Below, in pieces: positions 1 to 9,400 of a stretch of 26,465 nt of DNA (position 1 is the first letter of the stretch; each line of letters opens with the position of its first letter). This DNA is from an uncultured Selenomonadaceae bacterium (GTDB lineage Bacteria; Bacillota; Negativicutes; Selenomonadales; Selenomonadaceae), in contig CALZDE010000004.1 in NCBI GenBank assembly GCA_945637225.1, positions 1-26,465 on the forward strand, in the 5' to 3' direction. The position numbers and the translations under genes were made by a program. Below the pieces are notes generated by a model. It was not told the DNA's origin. It was given only the letters and a program-made list of their open reading frames with translations, and did not search any database.

Positions 1-27
1 AAAGAAATAATAGCTGAACAAGCTTAA
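1..27 (+). pseudogene. Possible C-terminal tail of TnpB (cut by window edge)
   Basis: Frame 1 reads KEIIAEQA followed by TAA at 25-27. It lies directly before sequence typical of the 3' end of IS200/IS605-family elements, where tnpB normally ends. Only eight residues are visible, so the assignment rests on position. The rest of the gene, if present, lies left of the window. Confidence 0.35.
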
Positions 28-170
28 AATAGTAAAAATACCGTAGGGACTACGGAAATTCACGCCCATGGAGAGTGTGTAAGTCCTTTTTGTTACGGCA
101 GAAGGCTGTTCTCTTTGAAGTGGGAATCTCCCTCCTCAAACGCCATAAGCGTTAGGAGGGAGTAGTTCAA
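28..170 (+). mobile_element. IS200/IS605-family right end with omega-RNA-like region
   Basis: The stretch has the layout usual for the 3' end of tnpB-carrying IS200/IS605 elements: a GTAGGGACTACGG segment, a GGCAGAAGGCTG segment, TTTGAAGTGGGAA, then a hairpin and a GGGAGTAGTTCA end. The hairpin is strong: CTCCCTCCT (128-136) pairs with AGGAGGGAG (154-162), and AACGC (139-143) with GCGTT (149-153). In this family the subterminal hairpin is the transposase recognition structure, and the same strand yields the guide (omega/re) RNA scaffold of TnpB. The exact right boundary is inferred as about position 169-170, after TTCAA; the left end is outside the window. Confidence 0.8.
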
Positions 171-198
171 TTTAGAGGTAGCGGCGTGCGTATTTTTA

Positions 199-1269
199 AT
201 GCGTACCATAAATATGTCATATGATGGTGTTGCCCTGCTTTTAATAGCTGATTTAATGTTTCGTTATGAGGGACATAAGCATTTGATTATGATGCTCATA
301 TTTCAGGTAATGATGTATATAGTTATAAGCTATAATATTTCAATTTGGCAGATGCAGGTAATTCCTTTTTCACTGTATCTTGATTATTACAGTACATCAG
401 CTCAAAATATGATTTTGCCAATGAAAAATCTGCTTAATTATGGCAATTTTACTTTGTTTGTTGTATATATTGTCCTTCTGCTTCAGAATAAAAGAAAGGA
501 AAATGAGCAGATTGCAATGCTTAATTCCAAGCTTATGATAAGTAATGAAAAGCTGAATGAAAGCAACAATAATTTATACTTAGCAAATAAGGGACTGAAT
601 ACTGCTAATAAAAAGCTTCGCGAATATGCCATGACTATTGCAAGTCTTACGGAGATAAGGGAAAGAAACCGTTTGGCAAGGGAAATACATGATACGTTAG
701 GTCATGCACTGACTGGAATTGTGGCAGGACTGGATGCCTGCATGGTGACTATGGATATTGCACCAGAGGCTACCAAGGTTCAGCTGGGAAAGATAAGGGA
801 AGCCGCTCAGCGAGGTATGACTGATGTCCGCCGAAGTATGCACAAATTGCGTCCTGACGATTTGGAAAAGCTGTCCATCGAGGATGCATTAAAAAAGATG
901 GTACATGGCTTCGTAGAAACTGGCGGTACAAAAGTAAAGCTGGATATAGAAAAAATGCCAAAGGATTTACGTGATGATCAGACGGAGGTAATTTACAGAA
1001 TTGTGCAGGAAGGTATGACAAATGCCAGCCGTCACGGTCATGCTAAAAATGTAGAAATATATATTTTGGGTGCAGATAATGAATTGTCAATTGTAATTGC
1101 TGATGACGGTATCGGCTGTAAGAATATAAAGGATGGATTTGGCCTTCATCACATGAGAGAACGAGTGAATATGCTGGGTGGCAGTATAAACTGCTGGAGT
1201 GAAAAAGGCTTTGTGTTAGATGTTACTTTACCTTTGAATAGAACGCCAAAAGGGGAGAAACAATTATGA
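199..1269 (+). CDS. NarL-type sensor histidine kinase, possibly N-terminally truncated
   Basis: Membrane sensor kinase that would phosphorylate the response regulator overlapping its 3' end. Residues 10-60 and 80-95 are hydrophobic membrane segments, 97-150 looks like a coiled coil, and a HisKA_3 dimerisation domain follows with the phosphoacceptor in REIHDTLGHAL (His164). The HATPase domain shows the N-box around Asn275, DDGIG (302-306) and GFGLHHMRERV (313-323). All catalytic motifs are present. The start is uncertain: the ATG at 199 has only a weak, distant AGAGGTA, and the sequence just upstream is the end of an insertion element. The membrane domain may therefore have lost its beginning, with this ATG an accidental start; ATG 214 is an alternative. 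The signal sensed cannot be read from the sequence. Confidence 0.85.
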   Translation: MRTINMSYDGVALLLIADLMFRYEGHKHLIMMLIFQVMMYIVISYNISIWQMQVIPFSLYLDYYSTSAQNMILPMKNLLNYGNFTLFVVYIVLLLQNKRKENEQIAMLNSKLMISNEKLNESNNNLYLANKGLNTANKKLREYAMTIASLTEIRERNRLAREIHDTLGHALTGIVAGLDACMVTMDIAPEATKVQLGKIREAAQRGMTDVRRSMHKLRPDDLEKLSIEDALKKMVHGFVETGGTKVKLDIEKMPKDLRDDQTEVIYRIVQEGMTNASRHGHAKNVEIYILGADNELSIVIADDGIGCKNIKDGFGLHHMRERVNMLGGSINCWSEKGFVLDVTLPLNRTPKGEKQL

Positions 1270-1979
1270 TTAAGATAGTTATTGCAGATGATCAGGAACT
1301 TGTGCGGGAAAGTTTGAAAATTGTATTAAATACAATGGAGGATATGGAAGTAATTGGTACAGCAGATAATGGACTTGATTTAATTCATTTTTTAGAAAAA
1401 AATCCAGCAGATATTATTCTCATGGATATCAGAATGCCAACAATGGACGGAATACTGGCAACAAAGCTTATTAAGCAGAAATATCCAGAAACCAAAATTA
1501 TTATCCTCACTACTTTTGATGATGAAGAATATGTAATGAACGGATTAAAGTATGGTGCCAGCGGTTATCTTTTAAAGGGTATTTCTATTCCTGAATTAGC
1601 GGCGGCTATTCACAAGGTCATGCTGGGTGAGGCTATGCTGAATACCGATATTGTCACCAAGGTAGTCAAGCTGTTTAATCAGTCCTCGATGAATAATGAG
1701 TCCAATGATGAGCCGGATAAGAAAAATCAGGAATATTATGTTGAGTTTGATGAGAGCGGTTTTTCCTGCATGAACAGGACTGAGCGTAATATATGCCGGC
1801 TTTTGGGGCGTGGCATGTCAAATAAGGAAATTGCTGCAACATTGAATTTGTCGGAGGGAAGTATAAGAAATAATCTCAGCAATGCCCTAAGTAAGCTTGC
1901 CTTGAGGGACAGAACTCAGCTGGCTATATGGTCTGTACAGATTGGATTAGCGTATCAGGCACTGGAAGAGGATTCCTAA
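1266..1979 (+). CDS. NarL/LuxR-type response regulator
   Basis: DNA-binding partner of the preceding kinase; the start codon overlaps the kinase stop by 4 bases (ATGA), implying translational coupling. The receiver domain (1-120) has Asp8/Asp9, the phosphoacceptor Asp54 in ILMDIRMP, the conserved Thr in ILTTFDD (82-83) and Lys104. A linker of about 40 residues rich in Asn, Glu and Asp precedes a LuxR-type helix-turn-helix (about 168-230, NRTERNICRLLGRGMSNKEIA). The recognition region LSEGSIRNNLSNALSKL is typical. Targets are unknown. No terminator is visible between it and the mlaE promoter, so read-through into the outer-membrane cluster is possible. Confidence 0.93.
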   Translation: MIKIVIADDQELVRESLKIVLNTMEDMEVIGTADNGLDLIHFLEKNPADIILMDIRMPTMDGILATKLIKQKYPETKIIILTTFDDEEYVMNGLKYGASGYLLKGISIPELAAAIHKVMLGEAMLNTDIVTKVVKLFNQSSMNNESNDEPDKKNQEYYVEFDESGFSCMNRTERNICRLLGRGMSNKEIAATLNLSEGSIRNNLSNALSKLALRDRTQLAIWSVQIGLAYQALEEDS

Positions 1980-2003
1980 TCAGATAAAATTTCACTTTTT
2001 TTG

Positions 2004-2032
2004 TTTACTAATCGAATTTTTTGTGATAAAAT
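2004..2032 (+). promoter_or_regulatory. Promoter of mlaEFD-tolC
   Basis: TTTACT (2004-2009), a 17-base spacer, then TAAAAT (2027-2032), about 70 bases before mlaE in a T-rich gap. A GGAGG (2086-2090) precedes the mlaE ATG by 9 bases. Inferred by eye. Confidence 0.6.
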
Positions 2033-2099
2033 ATAACGGAATGAATTGTATATTGCTTAATGACAATGCTTAAATCCACAGTAATGGAGGATTTTTTGA

Positions 2100-2870
2100 A
2101 TGTTAAATAAATTTTTTGAGGGCATCGGCCGTTTCATTTTGGATGGCCTTTGGTTTATTGGTGATGTGATACTGCTTTGGGGTGAAGCACTTCGTCAGAT
2201 GCCTAAGAAAATACGCTGGAATCATGTTTTGGCTCAGATGGCTCATCTGGGTGTAGATTCCCTGCCTATCGTGCTTTTGACATTGCTGTTTACTGGCATG
2301 GTGCTCACTATGCAGATTGCTCATGAATTCATCCGTTTTGGTGCTCAGTCAGCTATTGGCGGCGTAGTAGCTATCGGTATTGGACGTGAGCTGGGGCCTG
2401 TGCTGGTGGGCGTAGTGGCTGCTGGCCGTGTAGGTTCTGCTATGACGGCTGAAATAAGCACGATGAAGGTGACTGAGCAGATTGATGCATTGAAGGTAAT
2501 GGCTACCAATCCTGTGGGCTATTTGGTGGTGCCACGTATGATTGCCTGTATGCTGACACTTCCACTGCTGACTGCCTTTGGCGACCTTATCGGCGTTTTA
2601 GGCGGCTGGGTTGTATCTACCTATTATGCTCATGTCAATAGCGTAGTTTTCTGGAATTCGATAGAGAAATTTGCTGTAATATATGATTTAACTGGCGGTA
2701 TCATCAAATCTGTTTTCTTTGGCGGTGCAATTGCCGTTTTGGGCTGTTATTATGGTATGAGGGCTCCTGAAGGGGCGGAGGGCGTAGGCAAGGCAACTAC
2801 CCGTTCTGTGGTGACTTCAATTATTATAATATTTTTCACTAACGTAATTTTGTCATGGGTGCTGTTCTAA
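2100..2870 (+). CDS. mlaE: MlaE-family phospholipid transport permease
   Basis: Inner-membrane permease of the MCE-type (Mla) ABC transporter that moves phospholipids between inner and outer membranes. The 256-aa length fits the family. About five hydrophobic segments are seen, with the family signature GRELGPVLVGVVAAGRVGSAM and the coupling region EQIDALKVMATNP, which contacts the ATPase. The ATG has GGAGG 9 bases upstream. The gene is followed after one base by mlaF and then mlaD, so the permease, ATPase and MCE subunits form one operon. No mlaC (periplasmic shuttle) or mlaB (STAS subunit) is present between or beside them, in line with what is known for Negativicutes. Confidence 0.95.
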   Translation: MLNKFFEGIGRFILDGLWFIGDVILLWGEALRQMPKKIRWNHVLAQMAHLGVDSLPIVLLTLLFTGMVLTMQIAHEFIRFGAQSAIGGVVAIGIGRELGPVLVGVVAAGRVGSAMTAEISTMKVTEQIDALKVMATNPVGYLVVPRMIACMLTLPLLTAFGDLIGVLGGWVVSTYYAHVNSVVFWNSIEKFAVIYDLTGGIIKSVFFGGAIAVLGCYYGMRAPEGAEGVGKATTRSVVTSIIIIFFTNVILSWVLF

Positions 2871-2871
2871 A

Positions 2872-3603
2872 ATGATTAAGATAAAGAATATTTGCAAGGA
2901 GTTTAATGGCAAGCCTGCCTTGAAAAATATTAATATGGAAATCAAGGATGGCGAAACGCTGGCTATTATCGGCGGTTCAGGCTCAGGCAAGAGTACCCTT
3001 TTGCGATTGATGATTGGCTTAATTCGTCCTACCAGTGGTGAGCTGTGGATTGGTGATCAGGAGATTTCACATCTTAGTGACAGTGAACTGGATAAGGTAC
3101 GGCTTAGGATGGGCATGGTATTTCAGTATTCTGCACTGTTTGATTCCATGACTGTCGGTGATAATGTAGCCTTTGGACTTCGTGAGCATACGAAGCTTTC
3201 CGAAAAGGAAATAAGTAAAATCGTAGCGGAAAAGCTTGAGCTGGTAGGTCTTCCCGGAATGGAAAATTATATGCCGGGGGAGCTTTCCGGTGGTATGAAA
3301 AAGCGAGTAAGTCTGGCCAGGGCAATTGCCTTTGAGCCGGAAATTATATTTTATGATGAGCCTAGCTCTGGTCTTGACCCGATTATGACTGCTAAGATTG
3401 ATGAGCTGATAGTGTCTACCCAGAAGCAGCTGAATGTAACGTCTATCGTGGTAACGCATGACATGGTAAGTGCCTGCCACATCGCTGATCGTATTGCTAT
3501 GATTTACGAGGGCGAACTGATTGCCATTGATACAGTGGAGAATTTCAAGAAGCTTCAGGATGAAAGGGTACAGGCTTTCATGGGCTACATGAAAGATGAT
3601 TAA
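2872..3603 (+). CDS. mlaF: MlaF-family ABC ATPase
   Basis: Cytoplasmic ATPase of the Mla phospholipid transporter; works with MlaE. It shows Walker A GGSGSGKST (34-42), Q-loop Gln86, the ABC signature LSGGMKKR (138-145, the Met-Lys-Lys form usual for MlaF) and Walker B IIFYDEPSSGLDP with Asp162/Glu163, followed by the switch His in VVTHDM. The 243-aa length is usual for the family and the protein looks intact. It begins one base after the mlaE stop and ends 14 bases before mlaD, whose ribosome site AAGGAGG overlaps its stop. A direction of transport (outward or inward) cannot be decided from the sequence. Confidence 0.95.
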   Translation: MIKIKNICKEFNGKPALKNINMEIKDGETLAIIGGSGSGKSTLLRLMIGLIRPTSGELWIGDQEISHLSDSELDKVRLRMGMVFQYSALFDSMTVGDNVAFGLREHTKLSEKEISKIVAEKLELVGLPGMENYMPGELSGGMKKRVSLARAIAFEPEIIFYDEPSSGLDPIMTAKIDELIVSTQKQLNVTSIVVTHDMVSACHIADRIAMIYEGELIAIDTVENFKKLQDERVQAFMGYMKDD

Positions 3604-3617
3604 GGAGGACGTGTGTT

Positions 3618-4919
3618 ATGAGTTTACAGGCTAAGGTCGGTGCCTTTACCGTAGCTGGCCTTATGATATTAATAGGCATGATTTACTCCTTGGGCGATAT
3701 TAAGCTGGGAGCAGAAAAGCAGTATGACATAAGCGTAAACTTTAAGCAGGCTATCGGACTGAAGCCAAATGCGGATGTCTGCATGGCTGGCTTTAAGGTA
3801 GGCAAGGTCAAGAATATCGTATTAGAGGTTGACCACGTAAGGGTGGATATGGGAATAAATGAAGGTTATAAAATTCCCCGTGGCTCAAATTTTTCTATAA
3901 CCTCAGACGGTATTATGGGTGAGCAGTTTGTCAATATTACAGCACCATCTAATGGAGATCTGTCAGATTTCTATAAAGAGGGCGAAGTTATATCCGGCAA
4001 CGAGGCTCCTACTGTGGAGGATGTTATAGTAGGTGTCAATAAGACTATGGATAAGGTTCAAGACCTTTTAAATTCCATGAATCTGCTTATCGGTGACGAA
4101 AACTTCCGTAATGATATCCATGACATGACAACTAATATGAAGCAGGCAACAGCTAATTTGGATAAGCTGACAGCTACTCTTTCACAGATGGCTTTAGATA
4201 ATCAGGGAAATATTCAGCAGATGACTCATAATTTAAGTATGCTGACTGCAAGCCTTATGCGAAGTGCTGACAGTGTAGAGCAGATGGTAGCTGCCTTCAA
4301 TGGTGATGGTGAAACTGCCGAAAATCTGAAGCAGGCTATCAGGAACCTTACCTCTACAAGCCAGCGTATAGAAAAGATGGCGGCTTCTGTTGAGGGCGTG
4401 GTTACTGACCCACAGGTAGCTGATGATTTGAAGGCTACAATTCACAATGCAAGAAATGTTTCTGAAAGGGCAAATTCCATGATGAAAACAGTGGAAAGCA
4501 TTGAAGTAAAGCCGGGCTTTGAAGCTATGTACAGCGGAAAAAGCTATGAGGATAATAAGAATTGGCAGGCTGGTGCTGATGTTACCGTTTCTATGGGAGA
4601 GGAAACTGATAATAAGTATTTGCGCTTAGGTGTCAAGGGAATTGGCGATGGCAACAGAGTTGATGCTTTGGCGGGTATGCGTTCAGGCAGTTTAGGCGGT
4701 CATGCTGGTGTGATTGAAAGCAAGGCTGGCGTGGGATTAGATGCTTATTTAGGCGATAAGGTAACTCTTTCTGTAGATGGCTATGACCCTAATGATTTCC
4801 GTCTGAAATCGAGATTATCCTATGAATTTGCACCTGACACTTATGTTTTTACTCAGGTAAACGATATTAATCACAGCGATAAAAGAACTGCATATGTAGG
4901 TCTTCGCCGTGAATTTTAA
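3618..4919 (+). CDS. mlaD: MlaD-type MCE protein fused to a C-terminal outer-membrane barrel
   Basis: The substrate-channelling subunit of the Mla transporter, much longer (433 aa) than proteobacterial MlaD (about 180 aa). Residues 7-26 form an inner-membrane anchor and 36-110 an MCE domain (VNFKQAIGLKPNADVCMAGFKVGKV). Residues 135-295 form a long helical region rich in Asn, Gln, Thr and Met (NMKQATANLDKLTATLSQM). Residues 300-433 are alternating polar/aromatic beta-strands ending in YVGLRREF, a classic terminal-Phe barrel signal. This matches the fused trans-envelope MlaD reported for Veillonella parvula, in which one protein spans inner membrane, periplasm and outer membrane. The fusion would explain the absence of MlaC and MlaA here. 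Barrel strand number is not determined; about eight would fit 130 residues. Confidence 0.93.
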   Translation: MSLQAKVGAFTVAGLMILIGMIYSLGDIKLGAEKQYDISVNFKQAIGLKPNADVCMAGFKVGKVKNIVLEVDHVRVDMGINEGYKIPRGSNFSITSDGIMGEQFVNITAPSNGDLSDFYKEGEVISGNEAPTVEDVIVGVNKTMDKVQDLLNSMNLLIGDENFRNDIHDMTTNMKQATANLDKLTATLSQMALDNQGNIQQMTHNLSMLTASLMRSADSVEQMVAAFNGDGETAENLKQAIRNLTSTSQRIEKMAASVEGVVTDPQVADDLKATIHNARNVSERANSMMKTVESIEVKPGFEAMYSGKSYEDNKNWQAGADVTVSMGEETDNKYLRLGVKGIGDGNRVDALAGMRSGSLGGHAGVIESKAGVGLDAYLGDKVTLSVDGYDPNDFRLKSRLSYEFAPDTYVFTQVNDINHSDKRTAYVGLRREF

Positions 4920-4977
4920 TATATTAAGCAGGTAATTATAGTGGAGGATGGTCGGAAGATATAGGAGGTTCATTACA

Positions 4978-6339
4978 GTGAACAAGTTTAATTATAAGAA
5001 ATTATCAGCTTTGGTAATGGGTGGCCTGATGACAGTCTCCATGTCAGCTACTGCTTTTGCTGCGGAGAGCATGGATATTACCTTGGCAGAGGCAGTTGAT
5101 TTAGCTTTAAAGAACAATAATGTTGTTAAGCAGTCCGCAGCTGGCTATGATCAGGCATTCTGGCAGTATCATAAGGCTCGCCGTGCTTCTGCACCTGTGT
5201 TCTCATGGAGCAGTACTGCAGCAAGAATGGGTGGTACTTACTTTAAGGAATCCACTACATTGGGCGATCACAATAACTTTGTTAATACTTTGTCTGCATC
5301 TATGCCATTATATACCGGTGGCAGACTGGAGGCAAATATAGCAGCAGCTAGACTGCAGATGAATGCGGCCAATTTAAGCCTGGAGAATGCAAAGCAGGGC
5401 ATTAAGCAGAGAACTACTGCTCAGTATTTCAATACCCTGAGATGCCGTAATCAGATCGGTGTTTACAAGGAGAGCGTAAATACTGCTACTGAGCATTTGA
5501 AGAACGTTAATGCACAGTACAGTGTAGGTACCGTAGCAAAGACCGACGTATTGGCTTCTGAGGTACAGCTGTCTCAGTCCCAGCAGAATTTAGTATCTGC
5601 AGAAAATGATTACTCTGTTGCAGTTGCTACCTTAAATCAGATTATCGGTACTCCTATTGATACTCAGCTGCAGTTAAAGGATGATTTGGATTATCGTCAT
5701 TATGACTTAAGCTTAGAGGAGTGCACCAGAGTTGCTCTCGATAACCGCCCAGACGGACTGGCTGCTGATTATGCAGTTGAGGCTGCCAAGGAGCAGGTAA
5801 AGGCTGCAAAATCCGGTTATCGTCCTACTATCAATGCACAGATTAGCCAGGGCTGGGGTGCAGACCGTCCTTTCAAGGAGGATTCCTCTAATACCTCTAG
5901 CATGTGGAATGCTGGTATCAGCGTGAACTGGAATTTCTGGGATAACAATCAGACCAGAGCTGATGTAGAGGCTGCTAAAGCTCAGGTAGCTACTGCTGAG
6001 GCTGCTGCTGCTGAAACAAAGTCTACCATTGGCTTAGAGGTTCAGACTGCACTCTTAAATATTTCTGCTGCTGAAAAGAATATCGGCACCGCTTCCAAGG
6101 CTGTTGAGCATGCAGTAGAGGATTACAAGATTTCTCAGGTTCGTTATGCTGCTGGCGTAGGTACTAACTTAGAGGTTATGAATGCACAGGATAAGCTGAC
6201 TGATGCACGTAACCGCTACTACAATGCTCTCTATCAGTACAATGTAAACAAGGCTGCTCTTGATAAGGCTATGGGTCTTATGGTTGACCTTGATGTAGCT
6301 GATTATCAGGCTGAGCTGGAGAAGCTGTCTGCTAAGTAA
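4978..6339 (+). CDS. tolC: TolC-family outer-membrane efflux protein
   Basis: Outer-membrane/periplasmic tunnel protein of the OEP family. The start chosen is GTG 4978, with AGGAGG (4963-4968) 9 bases upstream, giving a clean signal peptide (about 1-29: KKLSALVMGGLMTVSMSATAFA, cut after AFA). The upstream ATG 4948 has GGAGG touching it with no spacer and adds ten non-signal residues. The mature part shows the OEP duplication: two halves, each with long helices rich in Ala, Gln and Asn and a short beta-hairpin region (for example SASMPLYTGG and VNWNFWDNNQTRADV). It follows mlaD by 58 bases with no terminator between, so it probably belongs to the mla transcript. The inner-membrane partner is not in the window. 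Confidence 0.93.
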   Translation: MNKFNYKKLSALVMGGLMTVSMSATAFAAESMDITLAEAVDLALKNNNVVKQSAAGYDQAFWQYHKARRASAPVFSWSSTAARMGGTYFKESTTLGDHNNFVNTLSASMPLYTGGRLEANIAAARLQMNAANLSLENAKQGIKQRTTAQYFNTLRCRNQIGVYKESVNTATEHLKNVNAQYSVGTVAKTDVLASEVQLSQSQQNLVSAENDYSVAVATLNQIIGTPIDTQLQLKDDLDYRHYDLSLEECTRVALDNRPDGLAADYAVEAAKEQVKAAKSGYRPTINAQISQGWGADRPFKEDSSNTSSMWNAGISVNWNFWDNNQTRADVEAAKAQVATAEAAAAETKSTIGLEVQTALLNISAAEKNIGTASKAVEHAVEDYKISQVRYAAGVGTNLEVMNAQDKLTDARNRYYNALYQYNVNKAALDKAMGLMVDLDVADYQAELEKLSAK

Positions 6340-6355
6340 TATATACTGAAAAAAG

Positions 6356-6384
6356 TTGAAATAAATGTATAAATATGCTACAAT
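6356..6384 (+). promoter_or_regulatory. Promoter before tamB
   Basis: TTGAAA (6356-6361), 17 bases, TACAAT (6379-6384), starting 16 bases after the tolC stop. Transcription would begin near 6391, upstream of the hairpin-T terminator at 6425-6456, so that terminator lies in the tamB leader. Confidence 0.7.
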
Positions 6385-6397
6385 AGGAGTAGCATAT
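6373..6397. promoter_or_regulatory. Perfect 9-bp dyad over the tamB -10 (candidate operator)
   Basis: ATATGCTAC (6373-6381), 7 bases, GTAGCATAT (6389-6397). The two arms are exact reverse complements and straddle the -10 hexamer and start point, the usual place for a repressor site. The binding protein is not identifiable. Confidence 0.55.
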
Positions 6398-6424
6398 AGG
6401 CATTAATTTTGTGGATATTTACAA

Positions 6425-6456
6425 GACTGTTGTGATGTATGCAACAGTCTTTTTTC
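6425..6456 (+). terminator. Intrinsic terminator in the tolC-tamB gap
   Basis: GACTGTTG (6425-6432) pairs with CAACAGTC (6442-6449) over a 9-base loop and is followed by a T-run. It can end the mla-tolC transcript, but it also lies downstream of the tamB promoter, so it could act as an attenuator. Confidence 0.75.
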
Positions 6457-6475
6457 TTTACTTCGGAGGGCAGAT

Positions 6476-9400
6476 ATGAGTAAGCGTTACCTGCTTGGCA
6501 TTATCGGTATCATAATAATATTTATGGTGTCCATGACTAGCTATCTGAGTTCATCGGCTTTTTCAGGTAATCTTGGTGAAAAGGTTGCAGAAATTGCCAG
6601 TGATACTTTGGCTACAAAGGTAGAAATCGGACATATTGCGGTAGAATCTTCTCATGCAGTAGGAGTGAAGGATATTGCTATTTACGATAAGCAGGGAGAG
6701 GAAATTGCTAAGGCTGACTACGCTCAGGTGGAGTTCAGTCTCTTTGGTGTGCTTTCAGATAACCCTCTGGATGGTATTTCAGAAATTAACGTTAATGATA
6801 TAAGGGCAAATATTATTCAGCGTGAGGATGGCAGTTTCAACTTTGAAGACCTTATTTCCGAAGAAAAATCAAATAACAACTTCAAGGGCAGAATCAACAT
6901 CAATAATGGAGATATAATGCTTCATTACGACAATAAAGATACCAGCGTAGAAAATATTCAGGCGAGCCTTGATTTTAAGAGCTTTCCATTTATTGATTTA
7001 AAGGGAACAGGAGTAAATCAGGGTGCAGAAATAGAGTTTCATGGCAACGTAGGCGGTGAGGGAGAAAACACCTTTACAGTAAAGGCAAAGGATATCCATG
7101 CAGAAAACTATCTGCAATTTTTACCTGTGGGAATTATTCCAGAAGAAGTACATGATATTAAGGGTGAAATTCCTAAATTAGAAGCGACTTTAGTAAAAAT
7201 CGGTGAAGATATTTATTACAGTGGCAAGGCTGAGCTGGAAAATGGCGAAGCTGTAATTTATGATAAAAAAGTAGAAAATATAAAAGGTCTTTTTGTTGCA
7301 AGTGAAAATCAGGCAATGGCTTTTCTGAGGGCATCATGTGCAGGTCAGGAGGCTTATGCTCATGGGCGTATCTTACTGAATACCGGTGTACCTGTGCTTA
7401 ATATGGTGGTGGAAACCAAGGATTTTGAGCCAGCCAAGATACTGGAAAATGGCGATTTCTCCGGTAAGGTCAATGTATTGGCACATATTACAGGACCATT
7501 TAATAATCCTGTGATTGATGCAGACGTCAATGTAAAGGAAGGTATGGCGGAGGGGTATTCCCTTAACAATTTATCTGCAAAGCTTCATTATGCTGACAAT
7601 AAGGTATTTGCCAAAGATATAAATGTGGATGCCTTAGGCGGTAATGTTACTGGTGAGGCTGAATTTAATGCTAAGGATTTATCTTACGTAGGCCATTTCA
7701 AGATTAATAATGTAGAAATTTCGGCTCTCCAAAAGACAGGAGTGCCTGTTAGTGGTGCTGTCAGCGGTGATATTGCCTTAGATGGTGTAGCTGATGATAT
7801 AGATAAGCTGAATATTTATGGCTCTGTTTTTTCTGAAGGAATTACTTATTCCGGTATAGGCAAAGGTAGAAAATCAGTATGTATAAACAGTCTTCATACA
7901 TCATTTGCTAAATTAGCAAATAAGATTAATATTGATTTTTTGAGTGCTAAAACCGAAAATGGTGGTGTTTTAGGGCTTAAGGGTGATATTTTATTAAATG
8001 ACAGTTTGAATTTAGAGGTGTTTGGTGATAAGATTGACCTCAGTAAATTTATTGTTGAGCTGGATGGCAGTGACGAAAATCCTTTTGCTGGCAGAATGGA
8101 GGTAAAGGCTTCTATCACAGGACCTATTGCTAACCCTATAATAAAGGCTGAATTTGCCGCTTTGCATGGTAAGCTCTATTTCCAGCCTTTTGATAAAATG
8201 AGAGGAAGCTTAGCTGGCAGTCTGCGTGGTCTTTACTTGAAGGAATTTGTTATGGAGCATGGAAAGTCAAGATGGACAGCAGAAGGAATGCTGGGATATA
8301 GTGATGTCAGTGGAAATCTCTTGACATATGACCCATTGGATATGGGGGCTAAGATTCAGCTGCATATAAAGGATGCCCGCGTGGAGGATTTAGTCAGACC
8401 TCTTAACCTCGGTGTGAAGGTAACAGGCAATCTTGATAAGGATATTGTTATTAGCGGTAAACTGAGAAATCCTCATGTAGAAGGTAAGTTTCACTTCTAT
8501 GAAGGCAGTGTTAATGACATGTTCCTGCAGAAGGTGGATGGAAGCTACAATGTAGAGTCAGTTAATGGCAAGCTGGTTTTTATGGTCAAGGATGTTCATG
8601 TGGAAACACCATGGATTAATATGGAAGTGTCAGGTACTGTTTCTGACTTGAAGAATGTGCCACTGTTTGATTTGCAGTTAAAGACTAATGATGTAATGCT
8701 CGATGACTTTACTGATAGAATGCCATATCCGCTGACTGGACATGCCAGATTTGATGGCAGATTCACAGGCAATGTAAATAATCCTGTTTTTGAAGGTATA
8801 ATGACCTCTGAGGCAATTACCATCAATGGTACTGCAGTAAAGGAAGCTGGAGGAAAGGTATTATTCAAGAATAATATACTTACCTTCTCTAATTTTGGCT
8901 TCAAGGATAACGACGGAAGCTTTAATCTGAATGGCAGTCTCAATATAGGAAATAATGCCTTAGATGGCGTTTTGCAGGTAGATAAGGCGAATATCAGCAC
9001 CATTTTAGCCATGACAAATTTCAAGAATGATAAGATTTATGGTCATGCTGATGGCAGAATTATTTTAACAGGTACTGTTGACAGTATAAGAAATGCTGAA
9101 TTTTCTGATAAGGAAAGCACTCTAAACCTTCTGCAGAATGGTCTTTTGGACACTGTTCGGGTAAAGGCAAAACTGAATATAAATGATGGTACGGCTGCTG
9201 GCTATGCAATAAATAATGTTGATGTTGATATGGAGCTGAAAGACAGTATCCTAAATATCAATTCCTTCCGTGGTTCAGAGGGAACAGCAGGTAAATTTGC
9301 CGCAAAGGGAAGCATTAATCTGAAAAATGATATTAAGGCAGAAGTGTCTCTGAATGACATTGATACTGGTATGCTGGCAGGAATTGGCGGTTTAGCTATG

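Noticed and set aside
3067..3480. Minus-strand frame inside mlaF
   Set aside because: It overlaps all of the ABC ATPase motifs of mlaF and shows no start signal.
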